Assembly (NCBI RefSeq): GCF_903166585.1
Contig: NZ_CAESCM010000001.1
Location: 565,079-629,078, forward strand
DNA from: Pedobacter ghigonis
GTDB lineage: Bacteria > Bacteroidota > Bacteroidia > Sphingobacteriales > Sphingobacteriaceae
Length of the DNA: 64,000 nucleotides
Reading direction: 5' to 3'
Positions 26,054-35,343 of this stretch are shown here, one piece after another (the stretch's first letter is position 1; each line of letters begins with the position of its first letter). The translations under genes were made by a program, and so were the position numbers. The notes beneath the pieces are model-generated. The model was not told where the DNA came from. It did not search any database and was given only the letters and a program-made list of their open reading frames with translations.

Positions 26054-28580
26054 CACCATTCCGAAACAACGCATTAAACTTTCGTGGCTACTTAAAATGG
26101 CCTGGCGCGACAGCCGGAAAAACCGTTCGCGCTTGTTGCTTTTTATTTCGGCTATCGTTTTGGGTATCGCTGCACTGGTGGCCGTTTATTCTTTTAAAGA
26201 TAACTTACAAAAAGATATCGATGCGCAGGCAAAAGAACTAACAGGGGCAGATCTGGTATTGGATAGCCGCAAAGGTGTGAGCAATGTGATGAACAACATG
26301 CTCGACACACTGGGAGACGAGCGGTCGCAGGAAAAAACTTTTGCCTCAATGATTTATTTCCAGAAAGGTGGCGGTAGCCGACTGGTGCAAATGAAGGCAT
26401 TGGAGGGAAAATATCCTTACTATGGTGCCATCGAAACCATTCCTGTAGCTGCAGCAAAAAGCTTTCAATCAGACAGAAATGCACTGGTTGATAAAACCCT
26501 CATGCTGCAGTTTAATGCAAAGGTTGGCGACTCAGTAAAAGTGGGGGACCTTAACTTTAAGATACTGGGTACACTAACCAAGACACCCGGCCAAACCGGA
26601 ATTTCGTCAAGCATTGCTCCAACCGTTTACATTCCGCTACAATACCTCGAAAAAACCAATCTGATTAAAACCGGAAGTCGGATTAACCATAAGTTCTACT
26701 TTAAATTTAACGACCCATCGAAAATTGATGAGTGGGTAAAAAAACAAGACAGTAGGCTCGAAAAAGAAGGTTTCGATGCTGAAACTGTCGAATCTAGAAA
26801 AGAACAGACTGGCAGATCGTTCAAAGATGTGAATCGTTTTCTGGCTTTATCGGGCTTTATAGCCTTATTGCTGGGCTGCATAGGTGTGGGCAGTGCCATA
26901 CAGGTTTACATTCAGGAAAAACTGGCCACCATTGCCACCTTACGCTGCTTGGGTTTAAAAGCGCGACATGCATTTTTAATTTACCTGATCCAGGTGTTTT
27001 TTATCGGTTTAATTGCGGCAGTTGTTGGCGCACTGCTCGGTACAGCTATACAGTTTTTGCTTCCCTGGGTTTTGAAAGATTTTCTACCCATCGAAATTAC
27101 CATGCAGGTTTCGTGGCCGGCAGTTGGTCAGGGGATTTTACTCGGGCTCATCATATCCGTTCTGTTTGCCCTGCCGTCGCTTTTAGCGGTGCGCAAAATT
27201 TCGCCCCTAAATGCCATACGGGTTTCTTTCGAAAGAGTTAGCCGCAGCCGCGATCCCTTATTGTGGCTGGTTTATCTGTTGATGGCTGCCTTCATTACAG
27301 GCTTTACCCATTTACAGATGAAAACCTGGGTGCAAACAGTATCTTTTACCCTCAGTATTGCCATCGCCTTTATTTTACTCCTGATCTTATCTAAACTGCT
27401 TTTGCTTATGGTCAGGAAACTTTTGCCTGGCACTGCGGGTTACCTTTGGCGACAGGGTTTTGCAAATCTCTACCGGCCTAACAACCAAACTTTAATGTTA
27501 ACGGTTTCCATTGGACTTTCTACAACTTTTATCTGCACGCTGTTTTTTGTGCAGGGTATTTTAATGAATCGGGTTAGCCTCTCATCGGGCAGCAACCAAC
27601 CCAACATGGTGATGTTTGACATTCAGAATACGCAAAAGGAAGGACTGGACAGCTTAACCAAAGCTTTTAAATTGCCTTTAATGAACCAGGTACCGGTAAT
27701 TACCATGCGTATTGAGGAGATTAACGGTAAAAAATCGACTGCCGATACCAACAATCGCAGGGCCTACCGTAACGAAATCAGGGCCACTTATCAGGATACC
27801 CTCACCGCAGCTGAAAAGATTACTTCGGGTAAATGGACTGGCCGGGTAAAAGCCAACGAAACGGTTTACATTTCGCTAGATCAGCGTTATGCACAACAGA
27901 TTAAGGTGGGTTTAAACGATAAAATACTGTTTAACGTACAGGGCATGATGATCCCTACCGTAGTGGGCAGCTTAAGGGAAGTAAACTGGAGCAGGATGCA
28001 AACCAATTTCAGGGTTGTTTTTCCGGCAGGGGTTTTAGAAGAAGCCCCACAGTTTCATGTATTGATGACCAGGGTTCCCTCGAGCGAGGTTTCTGCACGT
28101 TTCCAAGGAGAAGTGGTGCAGCAGTTCCCCAATGTTTCGGTAATTGATTTAGATCTGGTGTTAAAATTACTGGATGAATTATTGGGCAAAATCGGTTTCG
28201 TAATTCAGTTTATGGCAGGTTTTAGCATGGTAACTGGATGGATTGTGTTAATTTCTTCGGTGTTAACGAGTAAAAACCAGAGGATAAAAGAAAGTATTTT
28301 ACTCCGTACCATGGGAGCCAGCAGCAGGCAGATTATCCGGATTAATGCGATTGAATATTTGTTTTTAGGTGCCTTTGCAGCTGGTGCAGGATTAATCCTG
28401 GCACTTGGCGGAAGCTGGGCGCTGGCTAAATTTAGTTTTGATGCAGCGTTTATTCCACCATTTTTCCCTACCCTGCTGTTATTTGGTTCAATTGTATCGC
28501 TGGTGGTGATTACAGGAGTTTTAAGTACAAGGAGTATCCTTAAGCAACCACCTTTAAAAATTTTAAGAACGGAGGGCTAA
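26046..28580 (+). CDS. FtsX-family ABC permease, YbbP-like
   Basis: The 844-residue protein has an N-terminal transmembrane helix (LLLFISAIVLGIAALVAVYSF), a periplasmic MacB-like domain (about 50-240) and an FtsX core of three helices (about 265-400). A second half repeats the pattern with TM helices, a periplasmic domain (about 500-690) and a final FtsX core. This two-FtsX layout of roughly 800 residues is that of YbbP/lipoprotein-release-type exporters. Together with the ATPase and the divergent TesA-like esterase it forms the tesA-ybbA-ybbP set. The substrate is unknown. Confidence 0.92.
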   Translation: MHSTIPKQRIKLSWLLKMAWRDSRKNRSRLLLFISAIVLGIAALVAVYSFKDNLQKDIDAQAKELTGADLVLDSRKGVSNVMNNMLDTLGDERSQEKTFASMIYFQKGGGSRLVQMKALEGKYPYYGAIETIPVAAAKSFQSDRNALVDKTLMLQFNAKVGDSVKVGDLNFKILGTLTKTPGQTGISSSIAPTVYIPLQYLEKTNLIKTGSRINHKFYFKFNDPSKIDEWVKKQDSRLEKEGFDAETVESRKEQTGRSFKDVNRFLALSGFIALLLGCIGVGSAIQVYIQEKLATIATLRCLGLKARHAFLIYLIQVFFIGLIAAVVGALLGTAIQFLLPWVLKDFLPIEITMQVSWPAVGQGILLGLIISVLFALPSLLAVRKISPLNAIRVSFERVSRSRDPLLWLVYLLMAAFITGFTHLQMKTWVQTVSFTLSIAIAFILLLILSKLLLLMVRKLLPGTAGYLWRQGFANLYRPNNQTLMLTVSIGLSTTFICTLFFVQGILMNRVSLSSGSNQPNMVMFDIQNTQKEGLDSLTKAFKLPLMNQVPVITMRIEEINGKKSTADTNNRRAYRNEIRATYQDTLTAAEKITSGKWTGRVKANETVYISLDQRYAQQIKVGLNDKILFNVQGMMIPTVVGSLREVNWSRMQTNFRVVFPAGVLEEAPQFHVLMTRVPSSEVSARFQGEVVQQFPNVSVIDLDLVLKLLDELLGKIGFVIQFMAGFSMVTGWIVLISSVLTSKNQRIKESILLRTMGASSRQIIRINAIEYLFLGAFAAGAGLILALGGSWALAKFSFDAAFIPPFFPTLLLFGSIVSLVVITGVLSTRSILKQPPLKILRTEG

Positions 28581-28696
28581 GCGCATTATTCGCGTTTAAC
28601 GGCAAATACGAAGGCCACAAAGCCTAGTACATGATATTTTCTGTGGGCTCCGTGTATCCGTGGCTAAAACCATAGAATTTTGATACTTTTACCCTT

Positions 28697-28879
28697 ATGA
28701 TCAGATTAAACAGTGATACACCGACTGAAGTGCTTCAGGATGTAAAGGTTGGCAGTATGGTAACCGACACTTTCAGCAAAACCGGCCTGGTAGAAAGTAT
28801 AGAAATTAAAGACGATGGTTTGTACCGTATTTACGAATTTACACTGGTTACCGGTAGAACCATTACGGTTAAAAAATAG
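28697..28879 (+). CDS. 60-residue hypothetical protein
   Basis: MIRLNSDTPTEVLQDVKVGS and a C-terminus ending TLVTGRTITVKK describe a compact all-beta protein of about 60 residues with a regular beta pattern (LVESIEIKDD.LYRIYEFTL). It looks like a real small gene rather than a shadow, because the region carries no other reading frame. I do not recognise a family. It sits between the ABC permease and the GntP permease on the same strand with gaps of about 115 and 80 bp. Confidence 0.55.
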   Translation: MIRLNSDTPTEVLQDVKVGSMVTDTFSKTGLVESIEIKDDGLYRIYEFTLVTGRTITVKK

Positions 28880-28960
28880 CAGTCATGCTTTTCACAGGTA
28901 CCTATTGATCTGTGTAGAGCTGTCGATAAAACTAATCATCCTCCTTAAACCCTTAACCAA

Positions 28961-30250
28961 ATGTCATTATTCATCTTACTTCTTGGTATCCTCCTGCTGT
29001 TTATTTTGATTTTGAAAAAGATCAACCCGATGATTGCCCTGCTGGCTGTAGCCATTATTACTGGTTTGCTTCTGGGGATGCCGGCTGCCAAAGTAATGAG
29101 TGCCATAAGCAATGGTATAGGCAGTACACTGGGCAGTATGGTAATGGTTTTGGCATTGGGTGCCATGATGGGCAAACTGATTGAGGATAGCGGCTCTGCC
29201 AAAAAGATTGTATTCATTCTCATTAAAGCCTTTGGTCAAAAAAATATTCAGTGGGCAGTACTTTTAACGGGCTTACTGGTTGGCATTCCGCTTTTTTATA
29301 ATGCCGGCTTTGTGGTTTTAATTCCGCTGGTTTTTGCTATAGCCGCTGCAACAGGTCTCTCCAAACTATATATTGGCTTGCCAATGGCTACAGCCCTCTC
29401 GGTAACCCACGGCTTTTTACCACCGCACCCTGGCCCTGTAGCGCTGGCCGGTATATTTCATGCAGACATTGGAAAAACGCTGATTTATGGATTAATTCTA
29501 AGCTTGCCCATTGCCGTTATTGCCGGGGTTTATTTACCAAGGCTGATCTTAAAACGAAGCACAAACGTTGTACAAGATGGCTTTGTAATTAATGAAGACG
29601 AGCATCTGCCTTCGGCTTCTAAAAGTTTTATTACGGCACTCTTACCCGTATTTTTAATTATCGCCGGTACGCTGGGCAGTAGTTTAAAAATGGATTACCC
29701 TGGTAAAGCCATCTTTGTATTTCTCGCTGATCCAACTGCCGCACTGCTCCTTTCGGTAGTACTTACCTTAATGCTGCAAAAGGCCTCGATTGCCAAAGCG
29801 ATGGAATCTTGTACCGAAGGGGTAAAAAGCATCGCCATGATCGTTTTAATTATTGCGGCGGGTGGTGCCTTCAAACAGATTTTGATTGATAGTGGCATGG
29901 GCGAAACAGTAAAACAGCTAACCGGTGGTTTAAACTTATCTCCTTTGCTTTTAGCCTGGCTCATTACAGCATCGCTCAGGGTTACGTTGGGTTCGGCTAC
30001 CGTTGCGGCATTAACTGCATCGGGTATGGTTTTACCTTTAATTGGGCCGGGTACCCCGCCCGAGCTAATGGTATTATCGGTTGGTGCCGGGAGCCTGATG
30101 TTCTCGCACGTTAACGATACTGGTTTCTGGATGTTTAAAGAATATTTTAACCTTACACTCAAAGAAACCTTCAGTACCTGGACGGTGATGGAAAGCTTAG
30201 TATCTATATTGGGTTTGGTTGGCGTGCTGGTATTGAATCAGTTTGTTTGA
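28961..30250 (+). CDS. GntP-family gluconate/organic-acid:H+ symporter
   Basis: The 429-residue protein has about 12 hydrophobic segments. GntP marks are the N-terminal MIALLAVAIITGLLLGMPAAK, GSMVMVLALGAMMGKLIEDS, the loop VTHGFLPPHPGPVALA, and FKQILIDSGMGE. Family members import gluconate or related hexonates. No kinase or dehydrogenase for gluconate is next to it, so the exact substrate is open. Confidence 0.92.
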   Translation: MSLFILLLGILLLFILILKKINPMIALLAVAIITGLLLGMPAAKVMSAISNGIGSTLGSMVMVLALGAMMGKLIEDSGSAKKIVFILIKAFGQKNIQWAVLLTGLLVGIPLFYNAGFVVLIPLVFAIAAATGLSKLYIGLPMATALSVTHGFLPPHPGPVALAGIFHADIGKTLIYGLILSLPIAVIAGVYLPRLILKRSTNVVQDGFVINEDEHLPSASKSFITALLPVFLIIAGTLGSSLKMDYPGKAIFVFLADPTAALLLSVVLTLMLQKASIAKAMESCTEGVKSIAMIVLIIAAGGAFKQILIDSGMGETVKQLTGGLNLSPLLLAWLITASLRVTLGSATVAALTASGMVLPLIGPGTPPELMVLSVGAGSLMFSHVNDTGFWMFKEYFNLTLKETFSTWTVMESLVSILGLVGVLVLNQFV

Positions 30251-30260
30251 GACATCTGAT

Positions 30261-30358
30261 CGTCATTTCGAATGGAGTGCAACCCAGTTGAGGAATCTAC
30301 CAGGATGATAAATTTTTCCGATAGCTCTCTGCAAACATGCTGTTGCACTCCCGTTGAT
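30261..30358. repeat. Palindromic REP-like module between convergent genes
   Basis: The segment begins CGTCATTTCGAATGGAGTG, and GGAGTGCAAC (30274-30283) is inverted as GTTGCACTCC (30342-30351) 58 nt away. GAGGAATCTAC resembles the GAAGAATCT unit of the module at 58884. It occupies the gap between the GntP stop (+) and the TonB receptor stop (-). Confidence 0.55.
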
Positions 30359-30367
30359 ATTGATTTA

Positions 30368-32815
30368 TTAATTCTTCACCCTGTTCTTCTCTGCATCCGC
30401 TCCCGATGATTCGTGATTGGACGGTGTGCTAAAAGCTTTACCAAAGCGATAGCTGTAACTTACAACCACCCTTCTCGAATCCTGCCGGTTTACCCAGTTA
30501 GCCTCCGTAGCAGCTAGGTTATTAATTACCCCATTAAATATGCGGTTTCTGAAAATATCTCCAGCTGTTAGTTTCAAGGTGCTTTTTGCACTTAATTTTT
30601 TCTGTACTGCTGCGCCAAACTCGTGCACTGATCCCAATAAAAACTGCACATTAGAAAACTTGCTCTGGTACTGTCCGTTTAACTCGGCGCTCCAGCTTGG
30701 ACTGATTTTAAACTGTAAATTGGGGTAAGCCCTGAAAAAAGTACCATTGGTTACCAAATAACCCGTATAAAAATCGGTCTTCGAAACCATTCTGCCTACC
30801 TCGGTATAAGCATTCAGTTTAAGCCATTTGGTTAAATCAATTTCTGCATTCACAGAAAGATTGGCTACCCTGGTTTTACCCACATTGGCCGGCCGACTGT
30901 AATAAGTGCCATTTAATATTTCGATGGTTTCATTTACTTCATCGCGCACCCAGCTGTAACTAAAGGTGGTGGTTATTTTACTCTTAAAGGTATGCGATAG
31001 TTCTAAGCTCTGTGTAAACGAAGGCTTTAAAAAAGGATTGCCCACATAATAAGTAAACTTATCCAAGGGTGAAAAGAAAGGGTTCAGGTCCTGATAATAA
31101 GGCCGGTCGATGCGACGCCCATAGTTTAAGCCCAGCTGGTTATTACCTGCTGTATCGAGTTTGTAGGAAAGATAAAATGTTGGGAACAAGCTATTGTAAG
31201 TGCGTTTAAAACTCGAATCGGGTTTAATGAGATTGCCCAGCTGGTGCCCGTTCGAAACTGTATTTTCGTACCGTAGCCCAACCTGAAGCGAAAACCTTTT
31301 CCCTTCCCTGCTCATGTTCAGGTAAGCAGCATTGATATTTTCGCGGTATAAAAAGTGATTGCTCTTTTCGTAGTCGGGAGTCGTTTTCCCGTTCGAGGTA
31401 TTGAAATAACCAGCAGTGTTATTGGTTTTGGTGTAGGCTGTTTTGGCTCCGACATCAAGCTTCCATTTATTGGCCAGCGGATGGCTATAATCTATTTTAG
31501 CCGTATAAATATCAATATTGGAAGGCAAATCGCCAGTTAAAATATCCTGATACTTCAAAGCCATACTGGGCAGATAGCTGAAATTGTAATAGGTTTGATC
31601 AGTTTGGTTGTGATAAAGCAGGTAATCTGCATCGAAAGTCAGTTCTCTGCCTGTCTGGTTAAATTTATGCCTGTAGTTTAAATTAACCCCGGCATTCTGA
31701 TATTTAATCTGATCGATATTTTCGGCGCGGATTACCGAATCGAGTTGCATGGCCGCGTTAGATAGGTTGCTGGTATTGTTGTTTACCTGTTTCGAAATCC
31801 GGTTCATGCCCGTAAATACCACTCCCCAGGTAGTTTTATCGGTAGCATAAAAATCGATGCCTGTTTTCAGGTTAAAAGTATGGCCACGCCTGCGGAAATA
31901 AGAATTTTGGTTAAAGTAGGATTTGGAACTACCATCGTCATTTTTATATTTCCGGTTCAAATCCAGATCGGTAAAACTGTTGTTAAGGTTGTAACTCAGT
32001 GTTCCGAAAACGTTCAGCTTATCCTTACGGTAATTAAAGTTAAAGCTATCGTTTGAACGACTCATCTGTCCCTGATTCAGGCTCAGATTAATCCCACCGT
32101 TAAAACCTGCCGTTTTGGTTTTCTTGGTTTTGATGTTGATTACCCCACCATTTCCCGCCGCATCATATTTGGCTGGTGGGTTGGTCATCAGTTCAATCTG
32201 ATCGAGTGATGAGGAGGGTAACGAGCGCAGATAGTTTTCCAGGTCGCCACCTGAAAGATAAGTAGGTTTATCGTCGATAAAAATAGCCACTCCGTTTTTC
32301 CCCTTAAGCGAGATGGTTCCATTCTGATCGACGCTCACACCCGGCGATTTGCTTAGCACATCGAGCGCTGTGGTACCTGCATTCGAAATCAGCGCATCAA
32401 CATTCACTACCATGCGATCTATTTTGCGTTCAACAAAAGCTTTTTGACCAGCAACCGTTATCTCTTTAAGGTTATTGGTACCGGTACCCATTTTAATATC
32501 GACTAAAGCGATACTGCTATGTGCCGCATCCACCAGCAAAGTGTCGCTCTGGTAAATGGCTGCTCCTACCACTGATATTTTAATCAGATACCTCCCGTAA
32601 GCAAGCTTATCGAAACCAAAACGTCCGTCAGCTTCGGTAAAGCTGGTTTTTACCAAAACTGCATCTTTCAGCAGAGCCACCGTAGCAAATTCGATGTTTT
32701 TGCCTTCGGCATCCAATACCCGACCATAAATTTTGGATGATGGTGTTTGAGCTTGAGCGAAAGTAAGGGCAATATTCATCCACATGACCAAAAAGGCCAC
32801 AATTGTTGTTTTCAT
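30368..32815 (-). CDS. TonB-dependent outer-membrane receptor, OMP_b-brl_3 type
   Basis: The 815-residue protein has a signal peptide (MKTTIVAFLVMWMNIALTFAQA) and a carboxypeptidase-regulatory-like domain (about 28-110; YGRVLDAEGKNIEFATVALL). A plug-like region follows with AGQKAFVERKIDRMVVNVD, DVLSKSPGVSVD, GVAIFIDDKPTYLSG and PPAKYDAAGNGGVINIKTKK, then an OMP_b-brl_3 beta barrel (NLNPFFSPLDKF). The family consists of Bacteroidota receptors of unknown ligand. The gene follows a BlaI/BlaR1 pair with a 22-bp gap, so it is the likely target of that regulatory pair. Confidence 0.88.
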   Translation of the reverse strand: MKTTIVAFLVMWMNIALTFAQAQTPSSKIYGRVLDAEGKNIEFATVALLKDAVLVKTSFTEADGRFGFDKLAYGRYLIKISVVGAAIYQSDTLLVDAAHSSIALVDIKMGTGTNNLKEITVAGQKAFVERKIDRMVVNVDALISNAGTTALDVLSKSPGVSVDQNGTISLKGKNGVAIFIDDKPTYLSGGDLENYLRSLPSSSLDQIELMTNPPAKYDAAGNGGVINIKTKKTKTAGFNGGINLSLNQGQMSRSNDSFNFNYRKDKLNVFGTLSYNLNNSFTDLDLNRKYKNDDGSSKSYFNQNSYFRRRGHTFNLKTGIDFYATDKTTWGVVFTGMNRISKQVNNNTSNLSNAAMQLDSVIRAENIDQIKYQNAGVNLNYRHKFNQTGRELTFDADYLLYHNQTDQTYYNFSYLPSMALKYQDILTGDLPSNIDIYTAKIDYSHPLANKWKLDVGAKTAYTKTNNTAGYFNTSNGKTTPDYEKSNHFLYRENINAAYLNMSREGKRFSLQVGLRYENTVSNGHQLGNLIKPDSSFKRTYNSLFPTFYLSYKLDTAGNNQLGLNYGRRIDRPYYQDLNPFFSPLDKFTYYVGNPFLKPSFTQSLELSHTFKSKITTTFSYSWVRDEVNETIEILNGTYYSRPANVGKTRVANLSVNAEIDLTKWLKLNAYTEVGRMVSKTDFYTGYLVTNGTFFRAYPNLQFKISPSWSAELNGQYQSKFSNVQFLLGSVHEFGAAVQKKLSAKSTLKLTAGDIFRNRIFNGVINNLAATEANWVNRQDSRRVVVSYSYRFGKAFSTPSNHESSGADAEKNRVKN

Positions 32816-32837
32816 GAAGGGGTTGGATTAGCGCTTT

Positions 32838-34733
32838 TTAGAAATTGGTTTTGTGGTTCTCTACCATGAAATTATACATCAGCGAGTGTCCTTCGTTTTT
32901 TAAGAACTTTTGCTTGTATTTTTTCTGTATATCCGCACTTTGCTTAACACCATTTACAATCAGTTCATCTTTATTAAGCTTATACGAGAGTTTGTTTGTG
33001 CTGCTGATAATACCATCTTTGATCATCTGCTGGTTGATTTCCGTGGTATAATCGTGGCCATCGCCATTGGTTACCGTTTTAGAAGTAACTGTCCGTTCAA
33101 CACCTGTTCTGGTTGTAGTAGTACTACCATAAGCCGGTGGAGTTGGCGGGGTTGGAGGTGTAGCCGGCGTTGCAGGCGTAGGAGGAGTTGGTGGTGTAGG
33201 AGGTATCGCATATGAGCTCACCGGCCTTGGCGCTCTTGCCGGGCGTGGTGCTCTGGCTGGTCGCGGAGGGCGCGGCGGACGTGGCACATCATAACCTTTT
33301 CCATCAGCATGTTCTTTTGCCCATTTGGCGTCTTCCTTCGCCCATTTTGCATCTTCTTTTGCCCATGCAGCATCCTGCTTAGCCAGCTCTTTATCTGCTG
33401 CGGCGCGTTTTATATCTTCTGCTGCCATTTTTCTATCTTCCCTTGCACGTTTCTGATCTTCTTTGCGGGCTTTAATATCCTGTTCCTTTTCAATTGAGGC
33501 TCTATTTTTTTCTTGCAACGATTTTTCGTTACGGTCCATTTTAGCCGCTATTTCGCGTTCTATCTGTTCGGCAGATTTGCCTTGTTTTGCTTCTTCGCTG
33601 CTGCGTTTAGCTGCTACACGCTTTTTGGTCGAATCCTGTACTACCTGAATGGCGCTTGATATTTTATTTGCGTTAACTGTTTTTGCATGGCCAACACTTT
33701 TAAATGCAGCAGTGCAAACCACTACCGAAACCAGTGCGATGGTTAATATTGTCTTTTCCATTTTGTTTAAAGTTGAATTGGTGTTAAATAACATCCTGCT
33801 TGCCCTTTGCAGCAGGCTACCTTTCTTACCCGTAACTGCCATGGCATAAGCAGGTGCACGCTGCTTAAACTCCTGACAGACTACCAGAGCCTGAACGTAG
33901 TTTTTACGATCGTTTACACAAGCGATGGCCAAATCATCGCAACAGTGTTCACGTTCTGTTTTTATTAATTGCGATACCCAAAGTACCGCCGGGTTGAAGA
34001 AAAAAACGATTTCGATAAAGCTTTGCAGCAGGTTTACCAGATAATCTTTACGCTTAATGTGTGCCAGCTCGTGTGCGAGAATGGCCTCTACTTCGGCAGT
34101 TGATAATCCGTTAAGCAAGCCTAGCGGAATCAATACCAATGGTTTAAAATGCCCCACAACCATAGGCATTTGCGCAATACCCGATTGCATCAGACTAATT
34201 GGTTGGCTTATACCCAGCTTCTCGCTAAGTTCTTCCAGTTTTACATCCCATTTTTTGCCTGCAGCATAAATTGCATGGTTACGCAAGTGGTAAACATTAT
34301 TTAACCCCACAATAAGCTGGATACTTTTACCACAGATGATCAAAAACCAAATTAAAACAATCTGTACAGTATAGGCATTCCATAATGAAAGGGCCCGGTT
34401 CATACCCGCACTCATTTGATCCTGCACACTGGTAATGACTTGTCCGTCAACAGGTGAAAGATTAACTACCTTTTGGTTATCACCAAACAATTGTGCAGCA
34501 ATTACCGGTTTTTGCAGTTCTGTATAAAAAGTAAAAGCAATGGCCACAACAAACAGACTTAAACAAACGGTTAGCAGGTTGTAGCGTAAAGCAGCACTTG
34601 CCTTACGGGTGGTAAACATAACTAAACCTGCCAGCAGGGCCAGAATTACGCCCAGCCAAAGTGAGTGAAACAATGTTGCACCTAAAGCATGCAACCAGTT
34701 CTCGGGTAATAGGTTAACCAGTTTAAATTCCAT
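32838..34733 (-). CDS. BlaR1-type M56-family membrane metalloprotease/sensor
   Basis: The 631-residue protein has several N-terminal transmembrane helices and the M56 peptidase motif EAILAHELAHIKR (zinc ligands His221 and His225, catalytic Glu222), followed by FFFNPAVLWVSQLIKTEREHCCDDLA. After a further transmembrane helix (about 330-350) the BlaR1 penicillin-sensor domain is absent. In its place are a charged segment with the repeated unit WAKEDAK (about 460-495), a PRPPRPARAP and PPTPPTPP proline-rich stretch (about 500-560), and a C-terminal ~70 residues with EINQQMIKDGIISSTNKLSY. It pairs with the BlaI repressor gene 26 bp upstream and should cleave or inactivate it on signal. Confidence 0.9.
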   Translation of the reverse strand: MEFKLVNLLPENWLHALGATLFHSLWLGVILALLAGLVMFTTRKASAALRYNLLTVCLSLFVVAIAFTFYTELQKPVIAAQLFGDNQKVVNLSPVDGQVITSVQDQMSAGMNRALSLWNAYTVQIVLIWFLIICGKSIQLIVGLNNVYHLRNHAIYAAGKKWDVKLEELSEKLGISQPISLMQSGIAQMPMVVGHFKPLVLIPLGLLNGLSTAEVEAILAHELAHIKRKDYLVNLLQSFIEIVFFFNPAVLWVSQLIKTEREHCCDDLAIACVNDRKNYVQALVVCQEFKQRAPAYAMAVTGKKGSLLQRASRMLFNTNSTLNKMEKTILTIALVSVVVCTAAFKSVGHAKTVNANKISSAIQVVQDSTKKRVAAKRSSEEAKQGKSAEQIEREIAAKMDRNEKSLQEKNRASIEKEQDIKARKEDQKRAREDRKMAAEDIKRAAADKELAKQDAAWAKEDAKWAKEDAKWAKEHADGKGYDVPRPPRPPRPARAPRPARAPRPVSSYAIPPTPPTPPTPATPATPPTPPTPPAYGSTTTTRTGVERTVTSKTVTNGDGHDYTTEINQQMIKDGIISSTNKLSYKLNKDELIVNGVKQSADIQKKYKQKFLKNEGHSLMYNFMVENHKTNF

Positions 34734-34759
34734 AATGGTATTTTTTCAGCATTTATTAA

Positions 34760-35149
34760 TTATTCCATGCTATCCAATAGCCGCTTAATCTCTTCGATTT
34801 CTTTTTTAGATGTTTTTTCATTCCCTAAAAGCTGCATCATCAGTTGCGATGCCGACCCTTTGTACAGGGTATTTACAAAACGATCTAACAATTGTACTTT
34901 GGTTTTTTCTTCTGCCTCAACCGGAATATAAATGTGCTTCATTTGGCTTTCGTCACGCTTTAAAATTCCCTTCTCTGTTAAAATCTGCATCTGTTTAAGG
35001 GTCGAAGTATAATTCACTTCCCGCTGCGTATTTAACTGATCGTTCACGAACCGAACTGTAGAAGGACCAAATTCCCACAAAACCTGCAATATTTCTAATT
35101 CAGCTTTGGTAGGTTCAGGTAGATTATTTTCAGTTTGATTCACTTTCAT
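34760..35149 (-). CDS. BlaI/MecI/CopY-family transcriptional repressor
   Basis: The 129-residue winged-helix repressor carries PTKAELEILQVLWEFGPSTVRFVND and a recognition helix region VNYTSTLKQMQILTEKGILKR, followed by a dimerisation and protease-sensitive C-terminal part (VQLLDRFVNTLYKGSASQLM). It is first in the order BlaI, BlaR1, TonB receptor. A GTACGATA direct repeat sits directly upstream of its start and is the natural autoregulatory site. Confidence 0.93.
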   Translation of the reverse strand: MKVNQTENNLPEPTKAELEILQVLWEFGPSTVRFVNDQLNTQREVNYTSTLKQMQILTEKGILKRDESQMKHIYIPVEAEEKTKVQLLDRFVNTLYKGSASQLMMQLLGNEKTSKKEIEEIKRLLDSME

Positions 35150-35158
35150 ACCTTAAAG

Positions 35159-35181
35159 GTACGATAGTTTTCGTACGATAC
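35159..35181. promoter_or_regulatory. Candidate BlaI operator
   Basis: GTACGATA occurs at 35159-35166 and again at 35173-35180, 14 nt apart, with a central CGTACG palindrome at 35172-35177. The site begins 10 bp upstream of the BlaI start, where repressor binding would block transcription of the operon. Confidence 0.4.
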
Positions 35182-35323
35182 AAATATTAGCTTAATTATT
35201 TTTATAAATCTCATGCCACAAACAACATAAACACCTCATTATCAACAATAAAAAATTTAAGGAAATAAAAATATTTCAGCTACCCTTCTAATTCTTAGCG
35301 AGAAATGAGATTAAAAAGACAAC

Positions 35324-35338
35324 AAACATCTGATGTTT
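35324..35338. promoter_or_regulatory. Operator 1 upstream of the FadR-type regulator
   Basis: AAACATCTGATGTTT is a perfect 7+1+7 palindrome. A sister site lies exactly 20 bp downstream. GntR/FadR dimers bind sites of this size and symmetry, so autoregulation is likely. Confidence 0.6.
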
Positions 35339-35343
35339 AAAAT

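Noticed and set aside
33130..33370. Short periodic repeats that could suggest a CRISPR-like or minisatellite array
   Set aside because: They encode the PPTPPTPP and WAKEDAK segments of the BlaR1-type protein in frame; there are no unique spacers.
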